A stretch of 64,000 nt of DNA from Pegea sp. RAD2-039 (taxonomy: Eukaryota > Chordata > Thaliacea > Salpida > Salpidae): assembly GCA_034620365.1 (NCBI GenBank), contig JAQGEQ010000015.1:162266-226265 (forward strand), given 5' to 3'. A program made the translations under genes and the position numbers. Shown piece after piece: positions 43,257 through 61,740 of the stretch. Below the pieces are notes generated by a model that ran no database searches, was not told the DNA's origin, and worked only from the letters and a program-made list of their open reading frames with translations. How positions within the stretch are numbered: position 1 is the stretch's first letter; each line of letters opens with the position of its first letter.

Positions 43257-46200
43257 GATATAAATGAAGGTTTCAAATATAAGCTCTTGGTCTACTTGAC
43301 CACTTAAGACTATTTAAAGTACTTCCAAGGCAACTGTTAAATTTCAATTATAACTAAAAAGTTATTAAAAAGTAATTTCTAAAACTTTCTATTGACAATA
43401 AAATGATCAAAGTTAAGAATTTCCTTTTTTTAGACATTTTGCAAATTTAGTAACGACAAAATAGTTATAAATAGATAATCTAAATATTATTAAGAATAAT
43501 GAGTAATATAAAAATTCAGATTATCTAGAAATTGAAAAGTTTTAATGCAAAACTATTGAAATATTCACTACAACTTATGAAAATGTTCTTAAAAATTATC
43601 AAAACTTTCATGTTTAATGAAGAGTTCAAGTTTAAAAAATAAATAAATAAGTTTAATAGAATTAGTAGAAAGATTTTTTAAGTTGATTGAAAAACAATCA
43701 GAGAAGTTGTAACAATTCAAATTATAAAAATGTCTATAATCAAAATACATTTATAAAATTAAAGATTCTAAAATATTCATAAAATGTAAGAAATGTAAGA
43801 AATATAAATGCTAGTCAGAAAATTAACTGGTGGTTTAAGCAATTTAGAAACTTAAATTGAAAAAACTTAATTATACAAATTAGATAAAACAAAAAGTGTA
43901 ATCGAATAACTACTCATGACTAAAAACATTTTTCAGCAGTTAAAATATTTGCTACAATTATATTTTGATTAAAATAAAGAATGAATATCTTTTTTATCTT
44001 GCTCAAACTATATCTGGTCATTTTAAATGTAAAAACAGAAATAGATCTGTTTTTATATTACAACAACCAACAATTTATTAGCACCAAGAATTTTGACATA
44101 CATAAAAAACTACATAAAACCATTAAATAACTTTTTTTTTCTTTCAACAGATTAAATAAAGTTTAAACTAATGACACAACATATTACAAAGTTTTATAAT
44201 TTATCAAAATTCAACCTATTTTGAATCAATAATGTTATAAAACTATAAAAAATAGTTTATTATGTAAGCCTGTAAAACTAAGCATAATATATATTTGAAT
44301 AAATTGATTTTTTACTAATTCAATGTCCATTTTTAAACAAATTAATTTTAACTTTAATTTCAACTTAAAATGAAAATCTAATTTAAACAAGTAAAATATT
44401 AAACAATAACATTTACAAACATTTTAATAATATAAAGTAAGAGAATATAATAAAAATGAAAACTGTTAATCATTCAAAAAATACTTCAGAAATATTATAA
44501 TTTTACATAATTTCTGCATTATGAATTACTTATTAAAAGTAACAAAACAGCTCTATAAGAACTTATACTTGAATAAGGGGTTCTAAAACAAAGAAGATTT
44601 ATAATAAGAAACAATTCAGCAAAATAATATATAGATTATATAGGAGTTGTTCATTAATGTTAATAAATTATAACTTCTAACCTAAAATTGATCAAGTAAA
44701 TAGGATGTTTTTTTAACTTTATATAAAATTCAACAAAATGAATTTTATTAAAAAAGTAAACAATGATTTTTTAAAAAATAAAATGAATTTCTATCTCTAT
44801 GTTCACTATCTTTCAAAGATAATTAAAATATTGCTTCAAATTAGAATTCTCTATTAATGAAAGAGCTTAGGCCAGAAAGCTTTAATTGTTTCATTGATTT
44901 TGTTCAATGATATTTTTTAATGTAATAAATTATAAGTTTACAAAATAAGCTAATTTTAAACAAAATATAAACAACATAAAGATAGTTGAGGTAATAATAC
45001 TCATATATGCATTATAATTAAGAGGTTATTGATAAAAAAATTATAATTCCATACGAAAAAATGCTAAATTATTTATTACTAAGATATTTCTAAAGATTTA
45101 TCTTAAATTTTTCTGATATAATTATAACAGATATTACATTTTAATAGTCATGATAAAATAAAGCATTACACTGGAACATTTTAAATTACAAGTAATTATA
45201 ACTAGACGGTACAAATCATAGATTAAGTTTGAAAGTTATTATTAGCATAAAATGATCATTCAAAATGATAAGTATTTAATACAGAGTAGAAAAATAAGCA
45301 AATTAGCTTAAATCATTCATTATATCTATAGAGATATATCAAAAATTATCTGAATATTTTAAAATAGGCTAAATAATATAGTGATTTCTAAAGTGATAAA
45401 ATACAAAAATATATTTCATGATTTTGTTTAAAATGTTTAACAGCTTCAATATTTGACTAACAACGACAAAATATATAAAACTATCAGATAAAAATAATAG
45501 TTTATAAAAAAATAAAAGTTATTAACACTACTTTTTATGTATATTTATAAATAATTTTAATATATTGAATTTTATGATAAAATATCCCTACAAAAATAAA
45601 TAATAACTTGTAGTTAAGTTACATAAATAAATTACAAAATAAGTAACACAGTAGATTTTCACATTATCCCAAAAACTCAAATCAAAATTTCCTTTGTTAA
45701 AATGATTCAAACTGACTCCACTTAATAAAAAATAATTCATTTTGTACTCAACAACATACATAAACGAAAATATTTTAAGTCATTATATGACTAATTGTAT
45801 AAAATATATCATACAAATAAGAAAATAAACAATCTTTTTCTTTACGTTATTTATGAGATACTCTCACTACATACATACAACATAACATTAATAAACCAAA
45901 ATAAACACACGAGATCGACTAGAGATTAATTTCGTAAAAAATTTACAGAATGAAAACGTATTTAACTTTCTAAATATAGAATCTAAGAAACATTTTTCAC
46001 TGAAATAAAAAATAATTCTATGAAAATGTTATTCAATTTAATTTAAAAAAAATAAATTTGCTGATATAAACTCAACAATAAATCAAGAATTTCATTTCTA
46101 GTTGACCAGATTTTATAATAAGGAACTAATATTTTAAGAAATGTTAGCTCAATAAATTATGCAACTACCACAGTAAAAAATTTTTATGAAATTTCAAGTT

Positions 46201-47176
46201 GATAAAAATTTGAGAAAACCAACAGTTAGTGGAGTAATATTCTATTCCAGCCTTATCATTACCTATAACCTCTGCATTCTGAAGAGAGAGAATACAAAAT
46301 CACTTAACCGCTGTAAAAATTGAACAAGTTGACTCTTTCATTCAGGACTCTTTTAGAAATATAGAAAATGAAACATACACAGAGTAACGTAAAATTCATA
46401 GAAATAAAATTGGTCTAACTACAAACGATCGTATATACTCTAATCAAATTAAGAAGGCAACGTATAAAAGAAACTTAGGTCAGCCAACAGAAAATAGAAA
46501 ATAGTTGAAAGTGTCATGTAGAAATGTTATAAAAAAGTTTAATGCAGTATTTGGAAGATATGTGATGTTTCAGTCTAAAGAAAAGAGTTTAAAAAGCTTT
46601 CAAAACAGATATTCTAGTTTTAAACAAACTATTGAAGAGTTAGTTCTTATCATTTTTTAATGTACAACTACGCAGGCTGATTTGATAACTACCTAATTTT
46701 GAAATCTCAGTATTTCTTTTAGGTAAAAGAGAGAACTAAAACACTTCTGCTTTATTCCTTAAGTAAAACTGTTTAAACTTTTCAACTATTTCAGCATCAA
46801 CAAATTTGTTAATATCAGAAGTGCAAAAAAGTAAATTCTATGCTGTTTGCTGACTTTCATTTACATAATACACTTTCATTTTTTCATACTACTAAGTAAA
46901 ATAAGCTGGTTTGATAATTTTATTCCAAGAACAGAACTTTCAAAAAATGTTTAAAAAGTTTTGCGCACATCGCGTTTATCAGTCAAAAAAATAATGATGC
47001 CAAAAACAAACTTGTGAATATTTCAGGCTCTTCTCTAATTGGCTGCAGTTTTTTCTTCATTTTATATTTCTAGTTACGACTCGACCTTTGTCAACAAATA
47101 ACAGCGATATTATTTGCTACATTTATTGTTAATATTTATTTGGTCTACCGTCACAAACAGACTATAGCTTATATAT
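43257..47176. other. AT-rich region upstream of the kinase
   Basis: About 3.9 kb of very AT-rich DNA with no open frame of note. It contains the kinase 5' flank at its left end and the insertion flank of LINE copy 1 at its right end. Confidence 0.6.
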
Positions 47177-47226
47177 TATAAAGTCATAAGTTTGTAAGCT
47201 TTCTAGATGCCAATAACCTATCTCAG

Positions 47227-49499
47227 ATGGTTACTTTTCCAACCCAAGTTAGTAATATTACTTTAGATCTTCTTATCACATCAAAACCTCAGAAAATTAT
47301 CTACGTTGATAAAAAAGAGTCTTTTGTTTTGACATGCAATCACAAGATGATTGATTTCAAGCTCCATCAAACTTTTTCCATGAACGTTACAACTTCAAGC
47401 AAAAGAAAATTTATCGTTGAAATTATGACGGTATCAACAAGTTTCTATCAGGTGTTGACTGGATTTCTGTTTTAAAATCTACCAAATACATCAATACTGT
47501 TTACTCAAGGTTTACTAACATCGTTACAGAGTCAATTGAGAAATTCATACATTTTTATAGAGCCAAGAAAAAACACATTTGCCCAGATATTTAAGGAATT
47601 TACAACATTAAAAAAACCTCCTATACAAACAAACTAAAGCAGACCTTTCCATCAAATCTCTGTACAAAGATCTTTGTATAGTTTGCAAGAAATATATTTC
47701 TAATTTATACTTAAGGAGAAAAAAAGCAGTCTTATCTTCACCCAGCAAGAAAGCTTTTTTCATAAATCACAAGCTTAAAGCGAGATCTTAAATACCTCCC
47801 TTGCTTGATAACAGCTTATGATGGAACCAGAAAATAAAGCTGAGTTGCTAAACAATCAATTTAATAGCGTTTTTATAACCGATTATGGCAATACTCCTTC
47901 TCTTTCCTACTCCGACATTCTTACAAATGTCTCTGAGATGATAGATCTTTACATAACAATCGATACAGTATCTAAGGCTATTTCTTCTTTAAAAATCATC
48001 AGTTTCCAACACCCCAGATCAGATCCCAGCTTTGTTTTTAAGAAAAACTACTTCCTCTTTATCACTATTTTTATCGCTACTCTTTAACATCACTCTGAGT
48101 AGAGAAAGAGTTCCACAAACTTGGAAGAAAGCTATCATTACTCATATTCATAAAAAGGGTCCCAGAAACACTGCACTTAACTACAGACCAGTTTCGCTGA
48201 CTTCAGTTATCTGCAGAACTCAAGAGCATATCATTCACAACCATATGACCAGTCATTTGATGGAGCACCATTTAATATCTGATTTCCAGCAAGGCTTTGT
48301 GAAATGGAGATCTTTTTTGACTCAACATCTCACTTTTCTTAATGAACTTACAGTCCATTATGAAAGTAATACTCCTTGTGATATCATATATCTCGATTTT
48401 GCTAAAGCGTTTGATTCTGTCCCACACAGCAAGCTCATTATTGTGTTAAAAAATTTAGAAATCAACATCTTTATCTTACAGTGGATTTAAGATTACTTAT
48501 CAGGTAGAACCCAACAAACTCGTGTTGAAAGATCTTTATCTACTCCTAGCCAAGTCATCCGTGGTGTTCCTCAGGGTTCCGTTCTGGGTCCCCTTTTCTT
48601 TTTAATTTTCATCGAAGACCTCATCAGAAGACTAGTAGCAGTAAATGATGTCAGAGTGTTTGTGTATGCAGATGACATCAAGCTCTTATATTGTAATCCT
48701 TCATAACTTCAAACTGCACTGCACACTGTAGAAAACTGGTCTAAAAATTGGCAGTTCAGATTCTACCCAACAAAGTTTGAACTTATAACTTTTTCTCGTA
48801 AACCAGTTTTAAATTGCCTGAACCAATACTCCATCAATGTATTTATTATTCAACGAACATCTTCGGTCCTAGACCTTGGCATTACTCTGTCATCTGACTT
48901 AAATGACACAATTATGTTTCCAAAATCTTTGGAAAATCAATTAACCTTGTCTACCTTATTATAGAGTCATTTAATTCTAAGAACCCATGCCTTTTTATCA
49001 ATTTTTTCAAATTGTACGTACGTCCAATTCTTGAATACAATGTTAGTGCATGGATGCCATATCAAGTTAGTGATATCAAAAAAATCGAATCTGTTCAGGC
49101 CACATTTACGAGATTAGTATGCAGGAAACTTAATATTAAATATGTGATAGTTAAAAGCATCGTCTCAGCTTCTTCGATTAAGATACTTTAGAAATCCGAC
49201 GGATTAAATGCGACTTAATTCTTATTTTTAAAATCATCCACAATTTATTTGACATTCAGTTTGATGACTTCTTTTCCATTAGTCCTTCCCTCAAGTTATA
49301 CCAACTCAGACGACACATATTACATCTTAAGAAGCCTATATCACCTAGTACATTGGTAAGAGCAAATTTTTTCTCATACCGTACAATAAGTACATGGAAC
49401 CAGCTGCCATCAGACATTGTCATGTCAGAACCACTCGCGTTGTTCAAGAAGAAGTTGAACCGTTATAACATTGCCAACATTGCCATTTCTAAACTGTGA
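47227..49499 (+). pseudogene. Decayed LINE polyprotein (reverse transcriptase), copy 1
   Basis: The coding remnant lies in several frames, with frameshifts near 47360, 47580-47760 and 48060. There is a stop at 48488-48490, where copy 2 has a Glu codon, and another near 48705 just after the YADD box. The C-terminus, ending at TGA 49497-49499, carries the usual RT-C-terminal pattern (FFSYRTISTWNQLPSDIV). It is not functional as it stands. The catalytic YADD is still present, unlike in copy 2. Confidence 0.85.
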
Positions 49500-49533
49500 T
49501 TTTTTCCTTTTTTAATATTACTATAATTATATG

Positions 49534-49600
49534 TGTGTAAGCGAGAAGTAACCTTCTGCCACCCTCCCTCGCATTTATTGTAATAAATAAATGAAATAAA
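49534..49600 (+). mobile_element. Short tail-like element inserted in LINE copy 1
   Basis: Copy 2 reads straight through from CTATAATTCCATG to TAATTCTTCACTG (63889-63912), whereas copy 1 carries about 71 extra bases at that point. The insert begins TGTGTAAGCGAGAAG, contains CACCCTCCCTCGCATTTATTG, and ends in a TAA/AAAT-rich tail. It is flanked by ATATG on both sides (49529-49533 and 49600-49604). It matches the 3' terminal module of the LINE itself. This is a nested insertion of an extremely truncated LINE or of a SINE-like element sharing its 3' end. Confidence 0.8.
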
Positions 49601-49699
49601 TATGTAATTGTTCACTGTTGTATGCTTTGAGGACTACTGAAATGCCATGTGTTACATCTTTTTTTTCTATATTTTTTACTTGATAGATATTGTTTGTTA

Positions 49700-49774
49700 T
49701 AATGTGTGTTAGCGAGAGGTGCTCTCTTCAGGCACCCTCCTTCGCATTTATTGTAATAAATAATAAATAAATAA
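49700..49774 (+). repeat. 3' terminal module of LINE copy 1
   Basis: GTGTGTTAGCGAGAGGTGC, a core with a short imperfect hairpin (GGTGCTCTC..GGCACC), CCTTCGCATTTATTG and a TAATAAATAAATAA tail. The same module recurs at 7121, 7747 and 49534. It is likely the part recognised by the LINE reverse transcriptase. Confidence 0.8.
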
Positions 49775-49915
49775 CGATCGATATGGTAGGTAAGGCTATT
49801 TCTTTTTTGAAATGATCAATTTCCAATACCACTGATTAGATCCCTGTTTTATTTTCAAGAAAAACTATTTTCTCGTAATAACTACCCTTATCGCTACCTT
49901 TAACATCATTTTAAT
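49775..49915 (+). mobile_element. Fragment of a third LINE copy
   Basis: Directly after the tail of copy 1, sequence from CGATCGATATGGTAGG to TTTAACATCATT aligns with copy 1 positions about 47960-48095. It includes a shared stretch (TTTCAAGAAAAACTA versus TTTTAAGAAAAACTA). It is a truncated relic without any intact frame. Confidence 0.8.
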
Positions 49916-50962
49916 TTCAAACAAATAGTTTGCATTTTTCTACTAAAAGTATTTTTAAAATCAATCATTTGTCAGAGATAAATCCATGAAATTAAGAATT
50001 TGTCTGAATTAAAACTTTGGCGAGTATAAGTAAAAGTTAAAATGTTATTGAAAGAGACAAAATTGACTAATAGTAACTTTGCCGTTGTAAATACAAAAAA
50101 TATATTTAAGATGAAGAAAGTTTAATTTTAAATCAATCTACAACTAGAATAAAAAATCTTTAATGCTGAATTAAACAAATTTACAAAACTGATGCTCCAA
50201 AAAACCTTTGAGATTTTAGATATTTTTAAACTATGCTTATTTAGGCTTCATATAATTATAATTTTTCTAATCTAGGTAAAGAAGAAATCTTTTTTGTGCT
50301 AGTGGTTCAGAAGCGTACTTAAAATATGATGATCAGTGCATGGCTTTAATTAAGTTTAAAAAAGCTTTAGTTTTTATTTAGATAGTTTTAAATTAGTAGT
50401 TAAAACTACATTCAAAGAATCAAATATATAATTATTGAGTATTGACATCATATTAACGTGAATATAATCTAATAGTAATGTTTGTTATTAGAGATCGATT
50501 AAATAGAAATTATAAAAGCTTATTTGGCACAATCATTCAGACCGTATCAAATAATCCTATTTTAACTTGAAGTTTTGTATTTACCATCAACTATTTTTCA
50601 GTTTATTATCACATTAAATTAACATTTGAAAATACTTATGTCATAAAACTCATTTGCGATTAATCTGTTTTATATATTAGATTATGTTTTATTAAATTTT
50701 GAATCTGTTTTACTTCATCATCAAAATAAACTATATCGGTTTAAATTACAAAGCAAAATATATAAACAAGTAAGCAGAGAACCAAATACTTTTCCTAAAT
50801 AGTTCAAAATACATTATACTAAATTAAAATAAACAGTCATTTTGAGAACATATCAGCAAAAACTCGAATAAAAATCATGATAAAAATATAGACGAGTTGC
50901 GGTTTAAACACTTCCATTGTGACTGTATCAATAGAAGTAAGTTATCACTGTGATAAATGTGA
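49916..50962. other. Intergenic region and 3' UTR of the ABCB11-like gene
   Basis: AT-rich sequence between the LINE fragment and the transporter stop codon. TTTATT at 50688-50693 (AATAAA on -) is a candidate poly(A) signal about 270 bases after the stop. Nothing else was recognised. Confidence 0.5.
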
Positions 50963-57381
<6,419 letters not shown>

Positions 57382-60300
57382 GTTTTAGTTTCTAAGTAAA
57401 CTTGCTTCTAGCACACAAAATTCCTGATGAGGACAATTTCAATGTAAAGCTTGTTTTTAATCTACTTTCTGTAACCTTAAAAAGAATTTTCGCTACAAAA
57501 TCTGTTTTTAATGAGTTGTTATCAACACACATTTTATCACTTTTTTGTCTTCAGTAGATACATGACATTAACAGGAATTTGTCAAAAACAAAGTCTCGAA
57601 AACATATTTTTATATTTGTTCTTTACAAGAAAGTCACTATTTAAACATCTAAGTATATATGGCTCTACAGTGTTTCTAATCTTTCTGTACCAGTCTCAAA
57701 TACTTAAGACTTTCACATTACCCCTTTACTCGTATATATTTGGATTTTGTCTACTGCTAGAGATGTAGAATTGGTTATTTGAAGACTGAAAAAAGTTAAA
57801 CTAAAACTTAGAAGAAAAGCATTGACGGCAACATTTATACAGAAAAAAAAGCTCAGATATTTAGAGAATACTATGGTTTTGAACAAAACTTTTTTTCATT
57901 TTAAATTTAAAAGGAAACTTTTTGAGGGAAAATAAAAAATACTGAGAAGAAAGAAAAAAGATCAGGAAATCACTGGAATTAAACACGTCAAGAAAAACAT
58001 TTTTGAAGTAATCAAGCTTTTTAGAATTTGTTGTTTCGCTGAGATTGATTGAGGTAAATTTCTTGAGATATACAACTTTGTTTTAATTTCTTTAAAAAAT
58101 CTGCTTATACTTTGATTATAAACACTTATAAGTACAATGTAAATCTACAGAAAGTTGATAATTTCTTTAAGGTGCACGCATTCTTATCAAACTAAAATTA
58201 AGTAATAATTTATACTCGTGTTAGAAAATGTCAGAAAATTATACCAAACAAACAAGTTGTAAACAAATGGTGATTATGAAAAACTGATGTTTTAAACAAA
58301 TGAAAGATTAATTTCTAACTCTGATTTTAATAAAAATAACGCTGTAATAAACCCCTTCAACTTTTGATTGAGTACAATTTTTACTCAAGAGATAAAAATC
58401 TCAAATAATTCAAAAATAAGTTTTGTAAGAACTCAAAATAAACTGTTTTAACTTGTTTTAAATTATATTTTTTATCTGTTTGAAACTGTTTTTAAACAAA
58501 CCTAAAATTTTCCAGTCAGTTAGTAAAGTACTGAAATTTTGTGTCTATTGCTGGTTGGTAAAACTTTATAAAAGTTTTTTACCTATCAAGTCTAAAATTT
58601 TTATCTCAAATTAAATTGTTGCTTCAATCATTTGGCAGGATATCCTTCAAACAAATTTGGATAGATTGAATTTCTTGTTTCATATATGCTACTTTATATG
58701 AATAACTTTTAGACATTATAGAGCTGCCAATAACTTTGACCAACTTTTCATGTTATTTTTTATTTACATAAACAAACATTATCAAAGAAATGGAGCCGAT
58801 TATGTTTTAGTTATCATATAGTGAACAAGATATTCCAAGTAATATCAACGAGATGATATTTACTAAACATTTTTTCTTATCATTAAAACATGTCAACCAA
58901 GGTGAAAATCCTTTTTAAACCTTAAAGCTATTTTGGAAGAAGAAAAGGAATAACAAGAACCTCATTGACACTAACTTCATTTACATAAATTAAAATTAAG
59001 AACCTGAACAATTACAAGCTTTTACAAGGTAACAGCTTTTGTGAATTCCAATATTTTTCCAAAATTTTCTCAAAATAAAAAATTAGCGGTTGCTTTGAGT
59101 TTAATAAACTAATTTATCTAAAAATCTTTTAATCTATCTTTTACAACTATTTAATTTGAAATTGATTAAAATTTCTTTATAGAGTCTTTACAAAATAATA
59201 TAATTAATCATATCTTTAATCACATCTAAAAAAGACAACGAATAGCAATTTTCTAGAAACTTCTTGAGTTTCTACAAAGTAGAAACAAATCATATAGAAG
59301 TATAAACAAAGTTTCTATCAAGTACAAGATTTTCATGAGTTTTACTTTTCAAGTCGTTTTCACATCTAGTTTTTCTTGCTACTTTATTATTATGATTTAA
59401 ACTATTTTTGTATTAAAAAATAAAGTTCTTATACGAAGGAAACCAAACTTTTACAAAATAAAATTTATTTATCTTGTTTTTAAAGCAATTCAAGAGATTT
59501 TGTGTCATCAAATCTTTGTCATACTTTATAAAACAATTTCACATTAGTTACTTTAACCTGGCTAAAAACTAAAAAAAATAATTTGAGGTTCATAGCGATA
59601 ATTCTATTTCCTATAAGATCTTTGTATCAGCTTTGTATCAAGTCAACTAAACTTTTCTAACTGCAAATATTATAACCTATAAGTCTTTTCAGAAAAAAAA
59701 ACAATCTAAAAAATGACACTTTTTTTTAAAACTCAAATCTTTTAAGAACAATTCTTGGAATACTCTTTGGAACAATTTTGCAGAGTATATTATTTTATAT
59801 TTATATTTTTATATGTATATGCAGAGTATATATTCATATATTTAATATGTTTATTATATATTATTTATTCATCTTATTCGACACATGGCTGCGACATAAT
59901 ACCGACCAAAACAACAATGTAAGCAGAAGGATAAAAAAGGGTTTTAATTATCATAGTTTGACATAATTAATATACAAAAAAATAAGAACACTGCAGAGGC
60001 ATAAGTAAACATAAATTATATATCCTAAATGCAAAATAAGTGGAGAGAATAAAGGTGACAATGTTATAACTCTATTGTTATAACCTTAAATCATATATCT
60101 AAGAGGTAATAGATTTCACTTAAAAAACTTCTTGTAAAACCTTAATAGTATCAAATTGTCTCAAAACTTAATATAAAACATAGTGTATAAGAAAGTTTAT
60201 AACTTAACCAAAAATAATGAAAATTTATCAGAAATAAGGTTTAAAAAAAATCTTTCTATTGTTAAAGGTAAAATGGTTATAGCAACTACTTCTAAAAAAC

Positions 60301-61740
60301 AACTAAAAAATTAATTTCAAGAAATTGACATCAATAAAAGAAAACAGTTTTTATTAATCAAATGTCAACATGTTTTCAAGTTTCAATTTGTTGTGTTTGA
60401 AACACAAATGTCTACAGATATATGATTTGGAGTTTGCTTCAAAAAACCTTTGATTCAAATTATTTTGTCTTTCAAATCATTTGATGTGGATACTGATGTA
60501 ACTTTTTATGTTAAGACCAAACTTAAGGAATCATAACAAAAAATTCTTTGTGTTTTTTTTTCGTTTTTTAATCAATATCAACATGCATTACATGTTTACA
60601 ATAGATAATAATAAAAATTTGTATATCAATTGAAGTAATAAAAAAGCTTCAATAGTGACAGTAACAAACAGTTATGACAAAAAAATAATTCTAATAAAAG
60701 TTCTTATTTGTTTGTTAAAGTTATTCATTCAAACTAAAACTTACATACTGTAACTGAATCTAAACAACCTATCCTAGTCACTCAACCAAGTATAATTAAA
60801 CTAAATAAGTGACAAATACTAAAGAATAGCTTAAACACCAAAGAAAGTCGTAAACAGAAAAGCAGAACAAAAAAAATTAAAAACAGCAGAGCCTTTATAA
60901 ATAACCGATGAAAATAGAAAAAGTTCAAAATCTACTGTGAAAATATATTAAATTAGTTTTTAATTTAAACTAAATTAAGCTAATATCAAAACATATACTT
61001 GTTGATTTCAATAGATTTGTTAACATAACAAAATATTTACATACTATATATGCCATTTAGAGACTTTTGCATAGCTTATCATGTACTAAAAGAAATTTAT
61101 TATTAATTAATAGGTTTGTGCAGATTTAGAGAAATAACATAGTAGCCCGCTGATTCTTTTTATAATTACATCATTTAAATTTTGTAATTATTTGTGCATT
61201 ATTTATTTTATTTACTTTTTTGTTTCAAGATTAGTTTACAAATTATTAATTGAAAGTTACAGAAGATAGTGCTTCATTTGATAAAAATGTTCAAAACACC
61301 TTTTTAACTTCAAAGTAGTTTAATTTTTCTTTGTTTCAAACGATCTGGTTTAAAGAATAAAATAATTAATCATAAGTATTTTGAAAAATAATAAAACTTT
61401 AAAGTTAAAAGTCAATATAGAATATAGATTAATGAGAATATAGATTACCTTAGCAGTTGCTGGATCATAAAGCAATAAACCTACTGTTAAAGGTAAACAT
61501 AAGTTGTCGAAAAGGCCAATCACTTTGGTTTTTTACTCATATAAAGCTTCGAATATCTTATAAGCTGTAACTTTTATAAATTCTACATAAACTCCTATTA
61601 AATTTGCAAAATCAATTTGAAAACAGTTGTAAAATTGCAGTAAAAGTAAGACAATATTGTAGTACGATTTGATTTTAAGTTTTCTCAAAAAAAGATTGCA
61701 TAGAATACTAAAAAGAATGGAACAAGAAGTGTAAGAAAGA
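57382..61740. other. Intergenic AT-rich region upstream of the ABCB11-like gene
   Basis: About 4.4 kb with only short AT-driven frames, and a TA-rich patch around 59780-59870 in which GCAGAGTATAT occurs twice. No RNA gene or LINE tail was found. The transporter promoter should lie at its left end. An acceptor-like TTACTTAG ends 11 bases before the proposed ATG. Confidence 0.55.

Larger units (their letters stand above)
47177..49774 (+). mobile_element. Non-LTR retrotransposon (LINE) copy 1, 5'-truncated
   Basis: It aligns by eye with copy 2 (61741-64000) at high identity. It keeps the region after the endonuclease, most of the reverse transcriptase, the C-terminal region and the 3' end with a TAAATAAA-type tail (49700-49774). 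The 5' end is truncated: homology to copy 2 fades at about 47177, and the endonuclease GDFN motif seen in copy 2 is absent. The RT motifs (NYRPVSLTSV, DFAKAFDSVPHSKL, VPQGSVLGP, YADD at 48665-48676) and the terminal region (FKKKLNRYN) resemble Jockey/CR1-type elements; the clade is not certain. A short element has inserted at 49534-49600. Confidence 0.92.

Noticed and set aside
47227-48490. Several moderate open frames that could be separate small genes
   Set aside because: Together they align with LINE copy 2 and contain reverse-transcriptase motifs; they are pieces of one decayed element.
59778-59966. Open frame of 62 codons in the region upstream of the transporter
   Set aside because: It is TA-repeat-driven (Tyr/Ile/Phe only in its first half), with no splice partner or motif.
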